A DNA stretch of 64,000 bases from Augochlora pura (lineage: Eukaryota; Arthropoda; Insecta; Hymenoptera; Halictidae), in NCBI RefSeq assembly GCF_028453695.1, contig NC_135772.1:16673611-16737610 (forward strand), in the 5' to 3' direction. The notes under the pieces were generated by a model that saw only the letters and a program-made list of their open reading frames with translations, did not search any database and was not told the DNA's origin. Positions 50,809-61,743 of the stretch are shown here, in pieces (positions within the stretch are counted from its first letter, which is position 1; every line of letters starts with the position of its first letter). Made by a program: the position numbers and the translations under genes.

Positions 50809-52513
50809 GTAAGCTTAGAACGATGACATAAATTCGAACTGGATTCGACTGGAATCGAGACCTTTATTCAAAGAATTTTCTGTCACGAATGGATTTAACG
50901 ACCACGCTCGTATTTATTATTCGATAAGCGTTTATTTTAGTGGTAGAATTAAACACAACTGTATTACTATGATTAGTATAGACTAAAATACTATAACTGC
51001 TTATTCATATCGATATTGACGAAAATTAGTGACATTTTAATTGTTCATATTACCAGCGAATTTTTATTTCGGACAATTTTCAGATCGGCTCATTTATTGA
51101 AATATAAAACTTATGCTGGACAGTGTATTTAATTACGGTTCACTTTTACGAAACAAGACATAGCTATAATATTTCTAATAATAATCATCTACATTGCAAC
51201 TGCATTTGCATTCCCTTCTGCAATTCGAAATGCAACTTCCCAGACATATCATATATCAGCTAACACTTCTTCCAGCAATTAAAATAAATTGTTTGCACTA
51301 ATCTCGAAAAAAGTAACTCGGTTAGAGATAGCGCTGGGATAATAATGCTGGGATTCGTAGACAGACATTGATGATTAAGTGAAAATCGTCGCGGTTTCAC
51401 GTGAACCATGAAAGAATCATTCACGAAGACGCTGCTCGTTTATCATTCGCCGTCGGCGGATCTAGGCGCGCGTGTCCATCGGCGAAGGTGCACGCGTGAG
51501 TGAAATTGTGAACGGTCTAATAATAACCGTGCACTTACTTATGTGCATGGTTGATTTCAATTCAAGCAAAAACGTCGCCGGCCGGACCCCGTCCTTTCGC
51601 GGTTCGGGGTCAGTGTACATCATAATCAAAAAACGCGAGGAGCATCCGAAAGCGGCCGAAATTGTCGGCGGTCCGAGCGTCACGCTCCGGAAAGATTGTT
51701 CCCCGGGAGCCTCCTTGATCTTGAGTTATTTTCGTCGGTTATGGCAAAGAATCTTCATGATATCGCCGCCGAGACGTCGCGGGCCGAAATAAAAAGCTCG
51801 CCATTGTTGTGTCTCGCTGCGACATTGTTTTCAACGATATTAGGTCTGCTCCAGCCGGGGAAAATAATCTTCGTTGAATCCTTCAATTTGATATATTTGA
51901 ATTTCTATTTTCTTTTACGTAGCTCGATTTTTAATTTCTTTTTTTTTCTGATCTATGATTTTAATAGATAAATTAAATTAAAATGGTATAATCATTTACG
52001 ATGGTAATGTAATTAAATAGATTCGAATGCACTGTATAATGCATATTTAATTATTATAATATAGTTTTATATATATATCATTAAATATAACAACTAGTAA
52101 TAGCTAATAATAATATTTCCACAAAAATGACTGTGCTGGTAATCAGAACAATATGTAATACTTATTTCGATCACTGTTAACACATTGACTGCCGCGAAAA
52201 AATCCCACAAAGTAATTTACGCGATTAAATAGAGATTGTTTTGTTCTCCTATATTTCGATGATTCTAACGAAATTCAATAAATATATCATAGCGAGAATT
52301 AATTTTCAAATCAAAAATAGGATAATGTAGCGATGTGGTGCGGTAGCCAGCGTGCTAATGTGTACTCCGTTTGTCTCTCCTCGGCAAATTAGTACGATTT
52401 GCTTCTGGTGAAAGTTTCAACATCCTATCTATGTATACACGTACACGGTACGGATGATGCATTGAAATCGAACGAAAATTTTTCCAGCAGAAGCCGAGTG
52501 AAAATAAGTAAAG

Positions 52514-55500
52514 ATGTACGGCCTAATACTAGAGAACATGTCCGAGTACATACGGCAAGTCTACGGTGAAGACAGATGGGAGGAGATTCGACGACAGGCG
52601 GCCGTAGATCAGCCGAGTTTTAGCGTTCATCAAGTTTATCCAGAGAATCTAATACCAAGATTAGCGAAGAAAGCGATTCAGGTACGATTTATCCGGACTT
52701 CTATAAGATGTAAACAACTGTTTCGAAGCTTAGATTATCCATGCGACCTCAACAAATAATAAATTAGCGACCAGAGTGATTTACGTAGCTGACCGAATAT
52801 TTATAGCGTCGTCAAATTTGAGAAATAGTAAAGAGTTTCTTCAAAAAAGCTACGAATAGAAGAAACTATAAGTTAGCTAAAATCGTTTAACTATCTATTA
52901 AAAAACTTCTTACGTTGAAAGCTACAATGAGTACCTAATATTCGCAGTTCATTTTAAAAACGATAGTCTATACATTATGGATTGTGACAAGTTAAATAAA
53001 TCATTTGATTATTCGTACGTTTTAATATATTGAGGATCTTCTCAGATCTTTTTTGTAAATCCTCGTAGAGTTGTGTAAGGAATCTAAAAATGTCTAATAA
53101 TCTAGAAATAGATACCAGACGTGATTTCAAGCAACTTTTTCCTTTACAAAAATGTTCTCCGAGGCATCGTTAACGAGTTATTAATGAAAAACATTGACCA
53201 ATGAGACGCGACCGCCGCTGACGCGCAGTGGTTGAGCCAGTGAGCGAAACTGGGCGTCGACCGCTTGTTGCCTTGATCGCTGCGCGCCAGCTGAGATCGT
53301 TTCTTATTGGTCAATCTTTTTTTATTAATAACTCATTTTAGCGAAGTCTCGGAGAAAAGTTTTGTAAAGGAAAAAGTTGTTTAACATGATCTCAGGTATC
53401 TTCTTCCTCTAGATTGTTAGAGATTTTTGGGATATCCTGTATTTAGACGCACACGAGGATGCGTATATTTTCTGTTCACCAACCTTTGTTCTTTCGTGCC
53501 AGACATTTCGTTCGATAGATTAAATAGTTCTTGCCAGTGTCAGTATTATTTCCGTCCAATCGAGTATATTCTTCCACTTACACCACAGGTACTTGGCATA
53601 ACGGAGAAAGAATTTTTCGATCAACTGGGTGTACACTTCGTAGGATTCGTTGGCCAGTACGGTTACGATCGTGTGCTTTCAGTACTCGGACGTCACGTAA
53701 GAGATTTCCTTAACGGGTTGGACAATTTACACGAATATCTCAAGTTTTCCTACCCGAGGATGAGAGCTCCTTCGTTTATTTGCGAAAATGAAACACGCCA
53801 AGGTAAATACTGTTGCCGTTCCGAATATAATACCCAATTTCCTAATGGGAGTCGTGACTCTGCCGAGCTCCGAACGAATTCTGATCGTTCAAGCGAGAGC
53901 TACGGTTTTCAATAAATCATACTCATATATTTATTCATATATCCATATTTTTATTTTAACGTTTTATTCTTGATGCAAAATATTGCAATATAAATTGATT
54001 TATAAGTATTCAGTGAAATTTTATAAAAATGTATCAGAGCTTATTGATCCTAATTTAGTAAAATTTTATAAACGTATATTAAAATACGAAATTAAAAACC
54101 TAAAAAAATGCTTCTGTTTAATTATAATATTAACGGTGTTACCAATTTCCAAATAAATCATTTCCCAATGACAGGTTGTAATAAGTATAGGCATTGCCAA
54201 GTAAATTTCGTAACCAATCTGTTTCCCTCTATTCCAGGCTTGACTCTTCATTACAGGAGCAAGCGACGCGGCTTCGTTTATTACACGATGGGTCAGATAA
54301 GAGAAGTAGCTCGTCATTTTTATCACAAGGAGCTGCAGATCGAGCTCGTAAGGGAGGAGGTCCTTTTCGACACGGTGCACGTCACTTTTCAACTCACCTT
54401 TGATAACAGAGCTTTCACGCAAGCTTCATTGGCGATGACCCGCGAGGAGAAACACCTGCCAATCGGAGCGTTCGTCTTGTTCGAAATATTTCCGTTCTGC
54501 ATTGTCTTCGGGTACGTTGATATTTCTTGCGTTAATCGCCACCTATTTTGCAAATATTAAAAATACTAGGTTAAAATATAGAAATTGGTGGTAGATTGCT
54601 AACGTTAAAGAATTAAGTAATAAAAATAAGTAATTTCGATCATTAGGAAAGGTCTAAGAAAAGGTTTACTGTCAGAAGATAATTCTGCCACTGTATTAAT
54701 AATTAAAATATTAATATCTGAAGATTTTTCTAAAAATTAGACAATTTTGTTTTGCATCTTAATTAGATATGATTTTGTTCTTCTTTTTTAACGTGTACTT
54801 CTTATAGTTTCTGTAGTTTAATGATCACCTATCTAAAAAATTGTAACTCGTTTAGGTAATACGGAAACAAATGACTGTTTTCAGGTCAGACATGGTTGTA
54901 AGGAGTATCGGGAATTCGCTGATGGTAATATTACCCGATCTCGTTGGTAAGAAAATCACGCATTTCTTCGATCTCGTTAGACCGCTCATTGCGTTTAAGT
55001 TTCATTCGGTAAGCGCATCCAACAAAATTATTCTCGACTATCCCGAATCCGATTTCCACTTTTATTATTTGACATAATATTTGTGTTACAGATCTTGAAC
55101 AGAACGAACAACATTTTCGAGCTTGTCACTGTGGAACCAATTCTGACGGAGCGGCCGTCCGATCGGCACAGGGATGAAATTTTGTTGAGCGACGAGCTCG
55201 ATTCTGTAGACGACAGAACTTTAAGATTGAAAGGTATAGTTTCGATTCAAATCAGTGTTATGTTTTTCTTGTTGTATCGCTGTTAAATAGATATAATTGA
55301 AAATTTACTGAAAATTTGATAAATAAAAATTTAACTAAAACATCGACTAAAACATCGACTATACTTTTTCAGGTCAAATGATATACATGGACAATTGGAA
55401 GATGATAATGTACCTTGGTACACCCGTAATGCCAGACCTAAACGCGTTAATCGCGACTGGACTATACATAAACGATCTCTCTATGCACGACTTCAGCAGG

Positions 55501-56473
55501 TGTAGTATATTTTCTTTATTTGCACGCATAATTCCATTCTGTAATAGTTTTATGCATATTAAAGTACATCAACTTTTTTTTTTATAAAAATTTTGTTACT
55601 GTTTCCTATAGGGATCTGATGCTGGCTGGTACGCAACAATCGGTGGAGCTGAAGCTAGCATTGGATCAAGAACAATTAAAAAGCAAGAAGCTCGAGGAAT
55701 CGATGAGAAAATTGGACGAAGAAATGAAGCGAACGGACGAGTTGCTTTATCAGATGATACCGAAACAAGTGGCGGATCGTTTGAGGAACGGCGAGAGTCC
55801 TATAGACACGTGTGAAGTGAGCAATATGTTTGATATTACCTAATACGTATGTTCACAATTTATTTGTTAATACTCAATATAGACGTTCGAACACATTCTC
55901 GACAACTTAACAAAATAAGAAATTAAAACTAATAATAATACTAAAATTAAAACTAATAATAATTTTAAAATAAAAACTAATAATATTCTTCTAAATTATG
56001 TAAACGCATTATAAACGCCTTTCATCGAAGCTATTTACTGCACAGCATCATTTACTCAATTTTCATGATTTTTGTTATCAAAACTGGTTTCTGTTTCTCT
56101 GAGTTTTAAAAAAATTACTCACGATTGCTTTTAACGAAGATATAATTGCGCAAGGTTATTGAACCGGCGAATAGACGATTAAAAAAAAGGAAAAATTGCG
56201 ATTTCATCAAACTTTTGATTTTTATCCTCGATGGTTTCAGATGTTCGACAGCGTATCGATTTTATTCTCCGACGTTGTTACGTTTACCGAGATCTGCAGT
56301 AGAATCACGCCGATGGAGGTCGTGTCTATGCTGAACGCAATGTACTCGCTTTTTGACACGTTGACAGAACGGAATCGGGTGTATAAGGTATTCTTAGGTA
56401 GTTAGAGTTAGCATTTATTTGTCCTCATACCGTAGACTCGTTTGCTTTCAGACAATAAAGAAGAAGTTTGAAC

Positions 56474-56505
<32 letters not shown>

Positions 56506-58687
56506 CTCATACATAGTTACATTACCGTTCACAAATCTGACTCACTATATCCACGGTTTATCAAAGAGAAAACAATAGTGAACGGCATCGTTTTTTAGTC
56601 TCACCTTTATTGTTTTCTAATAAATTATATATTCGTTCGAATTTCTTTCGGTTTTCCTTATTGAATCGTATGCGATATTTCAATTTTAGATGAAACATTC
56701 GTATTATTTTTAGAAGTACAATAACAAACGTCCTCTGTATATTTCCACTGTCAGTTAAAAAGCAGTCTTCCTCTCTTCAGGTTGAAACCATCGGCGATGC
56801 TTATATGGTTGTGTCCGGCGCGCCCGTGAAAGAAATCGATCATGCACACCGCGTATGTGATATGGCCCTGGACATGGTCGAAGCCATAACGGATTTGAAA
56901 GATCGATCCACAGGTAGGGCTACGAAAGTATCGCGTTCGAAATTGTACGAGCTTTATCGTTTCATAAAACTGTATTCAATCCTACCGCTTAATTAATTCT
57001 ATTATTATCATATACGATCGAGTCCATTACTCATCGCTTATTATTTTTTAGCGTATTCTTCGTTAACCCTGATACGTTTTCCGCATCTTTCAATTAATTT
57101 ATATATACCTTTTAAAAATATATATTTATACTTTCAGAAGTTTACTTCGCAATTTCTAATCGAACGAAATTTACATTGTAGATTTTGTTGGTGATCGAAG
57201 CAGATAGATTTCGGCGGTTCTTTAGATTACTTTGAATGGTATTCGATTATTTTTTCCCAGGACTTCATCTTCAAATACGAGTTGGAATTCACAGCGGTGC
57301 TGTGGTGGCTGGTATCGTTGGCTTGAAGATGCCCAGATATTGTTTGTTCGGCGACTCGGTGAACACGGCGTCTCGAATGGAGGCGACAAGTCAGGCGATG
57401 CAGATTCATATATCGCATTCTACGCGAGAGTTGCTCTCACCCTCTTATAAAGTCAAGGAACGGGGAGAAATTGAGGTGAAAGGCAAAGGTACGGGTGAAC
57501 GAAGTTATCAATTATTGAATTATTAATTATTAATTATTAATTTAGTATAAGACTAGCCATTGGATTTTGAACGTTGAAGTTGACAATACATATCTCCTCC
57601 TATCAGACTTAATAAACATACACGATAATTTTCTTATTTAACAATGAATATTATGTCTGACTTTTGTTATGTATCGACGCGAATCAACCCTTAATCTTGT
57701 CTCGTCTGATCTAAAAGAATTCTTTCGAACAAAACCATGAATTAATAGACAATTATGCTCACCGGTGCTTCAGGTACGATGAAAACATACTGGCTAGAGA
57801 AAAGGGAGCACAGATCGTCCACGACGAAAGGCATCACGATCCAAGAGCCGCCCCAATGGCACACGAGAACCATCGAGAAGAGACTGTCGGCGGGAACGTC
57901 CGCGAGCTTCGTTTCCGCGACCATGTTTACACCACAGAATTGTTTGGAGACATCGTCTAGGCGGGGCTCGAAGATAGCATCGCCGATTGCCGTGGATACG
58001 TCGTACCTTCCCGAAGAGAGGAGGATTTATTCGCCGATCACGTTTCAAGATGTGGCGCGGAGATCGGTCGCCAATTCGCCGACCAAGATTCCTGACACGA
58101 GAGGTGAGCCAGTTATTTGTTAAATAACATTTCTCTATTGAATAAGTCACGAAGTTTAACCTTCCAGTTACCAAGCTTTTATTCAAGCTTTTATTATATT
58201 TTCAAACTTTGATCTCATTTTCTCGGTTACTCGATGACAATTTATAATCGTTTCACTATAAATGAAATAAATCTTTTCCCTTCTCCGTTTTGCAGAGTGC
58301 AGGTCGAACTCGATGGGCGCTGTGATCACCAGGAACATGGACCTGTTAAACTCTCTTCTGAACGACACGGAGGAACACTTCCGGCACCACAGGGACAGCC
58401 TGTCGCCACGCGCCGAGAACCAGGCGGTTCTCGTGCACGCGAAACCGGAAGTGAACGTGAACGTGAACGCGAGTTCGAGCTCCTCCTCCGAGGAGTTCCG
58501 CGAGGAAAGGGTTCAAGCGACGGTCCCGAAACGGGAGAAGAACGCGCCTAGCAAAAAGAGCAAAGAGAATTACGCGAACGCCCACAATTCGCAGTCGCTG
58601 ATGCAACAGGATCAGTGTTGTCCCGGCTTCAGTATGTCGAAGAGCGGCAAAACGCGTCATCAGAATAACGGCTGCGTCGTTGCCTAA
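52514..58687 (+). CDS. Gyc88E: Atypical soluble guanylyl cyclase, Gyc88E / beta-3 type
   Basis: Haem-containing cyclase making cGMP; this class is poorly NO-responsive and linked to oxygen sensing. Exons 52514-52681, 53589-53802, 54238-54511, 54885-55008, 55092-55233, 55373-55499, 55612-55816, 56241-56387, 56781-56913, 57261-57488, 57774-58103, 58296-58687; 827 residues. The H-NOX domain (1-190) has proximal His104 (NLHEYL) and the haem-propionate motif Y133-x-S135-x-R137. Then come a PAS-like H-NOXA region, a coiled coil (QSVELKLALDQEQLKSKKLEE) and the cyclase domain. Both metal Asp residues (FSDVVTF, TIGDAY), the guanine-selecting Glu and Cys (VETIGD, RYCLFGD) and the Asn/Arg of NTASRM are present, so a homodimer could be active. 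A long C-terminal extension after GTMKTYWLE is Ser/Arg-rich and ends CVVA. Confidence 0.96.
53078..53439. mobile_element. Foldback MITE in Gyc88E intron 1
   Basis: The two halves are inverted copies. The left arm has CAACTTTTTCCTTTACAAAA then CATTGACCAATGAGACG; the right arm reads the same in reverse complement (ACAACTTTTTCCTTTACAAA; GATTGACCAATAAGAAACG). The outer ends AGGAATCTAAAAAT and CAGGATATCCCAAAAAT (reverse strand) are each flanked by TA, as for Tc1/mariner-class MITEs. The GC-rich centre is the loop. No coding capacity. Confidence 0.8.
55910..55985. repeat. AT-rich tandem repeat in Gyc88E intron
   Basis: Three imperfect copies of a unit built on AAAATTAAAACTAATAATAA, in the intron between 55816 and 56241. 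Confidence 0.75.
56472..56508. repeat. (TC)n microsatellite
   Basis: About 37 bases of CT repeat grading into CTAT, within the Gyc88E intron between 56387 and 56781. Confidence 0.9.
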
Positions 58688-59520
58688 TGGACAACCGATA
58701 CTTATTGTTTTCGATTTACCTTACCGGCGGAATCGAGTCCGGTTACGGTCTTGAAATAGAAACTTCTCGATTGAACCTCGGCCAGCTAATGTCGACTCGA
58801 GGGAGATTCATTTATCTGGCAATGAATTTCGTTCAAAAACGTAGTAGTCATTGCCATAAAAAATTGCATCGTTCGATGCGAATTTTGATTGCTTCAATTC
58901 AGAAATTATGGATTCGAAGAGACGTTTTATATTCTCGTAATCGTTGAATGTATTTATGACGGATACGATAGTTTTGATAATTGCAGAATATTTTTCTTTG
59001 GAATAAATTAAATTAATTATATTAATATGATGTGGTCGCTGTTCCGAGGTTCGACGAGTCTACGCAATCGGCCTCTAACCGTGGTTAAAATTAGAAGTAA
59101 AAAGATGTTGAGTACTTATGAATAGACGTGGAACTTTATGCAGCAATTCACGTTTCCGCGGACTTCACGGAAACAAAAGTTTTAATAACATTGTTTCGAC
59201 AATGGATTAGACGAAGTATGGTGTATTTTACAAGATTTTAAGCGCGATTGCAAAAATGCGTCGAATGCATAAAGATCTACAGTGTACTCGTGAATGTCAA
59301 TTCTAATAATCCAGCCTCCACAGTTCCTCTCGTCGGGTTATATTGGTTAGATTGGCGTTCATAGCAACAAATGATTTTGATTAAAATTGTTAAATAGTTT
59401 CATTTAAATTGTCAAACCCATTCGAAAACTATCATCCGCCGCTTACACGTGAAAATCACTCCTGCTTGTTAAAAATCAACTAGACAGAGTTCGAACATAC
59501 TCTATATTTCTAAGCGTTAA

Positions 59521-59741
59521 CCCTTTGGAGTCGAAACCATTTTAATTGTAAATCTGAAATAATTTTTCTGGCTATAGTGTCTCCATTTTATGTGACAAAG
59601 TGCATTTTGCGCTTATGAGATTCGTTTCGTTACTCATACTAATAGTTCCACTTTTAACAATTTTTAAATCTAAATTTTGCTAGCATAAAAATTATTTTGG
59701 AACGCGATAGACAAATTGTAGTATCGCTCGAGTGCAAAGGG
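59521..59741. mobile_element. TTAA-flanked MITE (piggyBac-like)
   Basis: 221 bp with inverted ends CCCTTTGGAGTCGA and, on the reverse strand, CCCTTTGCACTCGAG. It is flanked on both sides by TTAA (59517-59520 and 59742-59745), the piggyBac target duplication. No transposase ORF. Its ends match the 46-bp foldback at 8477-8522. Confidence 0.8.
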
Positions 59742-59789
59742 TTAATTTCTCCTTCGAAGTACTTAAAAACAGTCGAAGTATATTTGTAA

Positions 59790-59888
59790 GAAAAGCGATG
59801 GTAATTGCAAGTACCATTTTTCAAATCACTTAAATAGAACAGAAAGCGATGATACTTGCAAATACTGTTTTTCAAATCACTTGAATAG
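59790..59888. repeat. Two-copy tandem duplication, about 51-nt period
   Basis: Copies share AAAGCGATG, ACTTGCAA/ATTGCAA, TTTTTCAAATCACTT and AATAG in the same order. Lies just right of the TTAA-flanked element. Confidence 0.8.
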
Positions 59889-61743
59889 GATTTAGTTGCA
59901 ACATAGTAAATCAAAGTTGTCACACAGCTAGTGTATCGTCGACAGTAACTCGATATCGGCTAGAAATCGAAGTCGTTTTAACAAATAACGAGACTCCGAC
60001 TTCGAAATAAGCGCGAGTACGATTGTATTCCAGGAGCAACCTGAAACTATTGAAAGATGAACTGGACATCGTTAATAGGTACTATTCATGGACACTGTGA
60101 TGGTATTGTGCTCTAATGAATACGTCAAACGAGGGAACAAAGAACAAGTGTGTAGGCCCGGAGAAGAAACGCTTTGGTCGCACGAGATTACGAAACCAAT
60201 GGAAGAATTGATTTATCTAACCAAATGGATTCCGAGAATGACCGTCTCGACGTTCGATGTTTAATCAGGCGCAATAATAAAATACATATATAGATATAGC
60301 AGCAACCAGAAAGATATCAACGTCAAAATTAGATAATTGATATAATATTCGCTATGCTTTTATAGAATTATAATGTCCTCGATTTATAATCAGAAATATT
60401 GACAAGAGTTTTAGACAACCTTCGTTTAACGCAATTGCAATTAAAATCACGTATCTCTGAGCGACGAAGTGTCTCATCTCCGAACGCACTAATATTTCAA
60501 TGTTTAAATTTTCTAAACGAAATCGACGATTAAGCGAATATTATGTGGTCCACAATTACACAGAAGTACATTTTGGAGTGTCTTAACTATAATTGTACCT
60601 ATCGTGTTGCATGTACAAACATGTTTTCAAAAATACGATTATGTAATTATATAACTATATAATTATATAATTTACTCAAAAGAAACACGGTCCTCCTCTG
60701 TTCCACTTAACGCGTGGCTAAGTCTGCGCGATCTATAGCAATGAATCGTCTAATTCGTGGTAATCAGTTGCTCTAATTATAGTTCCCGTTTCCATTTGCG
60801 TTAACCATCGTCCGTTCTAACTGATGCTGCCTGATCGTTCGTCTGGGCGTGATCATTATGGAACACTTTCTCGGCTAGGACTTAAGGAATTTGGGGAGCG
60901 TGGCGTTCGACGAACGTTGTCGTTTCATTTACCGTCTATATAGCGTTATTGAAACAGATATCGTTCTCTTGCATTGCTCAAATTCCGTTTTTTTTTTTAG
61001 AAAGCATCACGAAAATCATGTTATGTCGGTCTTTCCCATTGTACTCCCCGGTTTAGAAATGTTGCGCCGCGTGTTAATTTAAACGAACAAAATGATGTTG
61101 TAAGAAGTAATATATGGAGAATAAATATATTACACATTTTCAATTAATCGAGAGTGTTCATGGGAATCCAGGATAAGCTCCGATGTCGTGTGACAATTAT
61201 TAGAATTACATACCCGATTTTTCTTCGACACTGGATGATGGAAATTTATTTAATTGTCTTGAAATTTGCTATTTATTATTACTTTAATTTTAGTAATTTA
61301 ATTGAAGAGTATAATGCAAATATTTTCGTATCTTCTTAGAACGTAACAGAGGTTTTAAAAATGGTGACACATGCTGAGATACATTCTGACCGTAGCCACC
61401 ACATCGTAAATGAGCGTGAAAGGGGTAGAGAACGTTGGAAAGCCGTCATCTGTCGTTCATAGATGATTCACAGTTTTATAATTGTTGGAACTTTGTAGTA
61501 GAACGACCAAAATTTTCTATGCACAGAGGGCAGATTGCCGAAGAATGAAAAATCACCATACGGTATGGGATTTCGTTCGGAATTATTAATCTCTTAATTC
61601 GTCGTAATTGAACCCTTTGCTTCATTTCGTCCGTTCCTTTGCTCCCATCTAATAGCTTGCATGAAGAATTGAATGAATCAATTTAGGGTAATTATTTTTC
61701 GACGACCCTCAAACGGAATATTTAACAAAGCTTCGCGTAATCG

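Larger units (their letters stand above)
58688..61743. other. Spacer between Gyc88E and the odorant receptor
   Basis: About 3 kb. It holds the Gyc88E 3' UTR, a TTAA-flanked element (59521-59741) and an adjacent tandem duplication. The ORFs present are short and unlike known proteins. Confidence 0.5.

Noticed and set aside
58346..58660. 104-codon minus-strand ORF
   Set aside because: Antisense to the last Gyc88E exon, which is GC-rich and therefore poor in stops on both strands.
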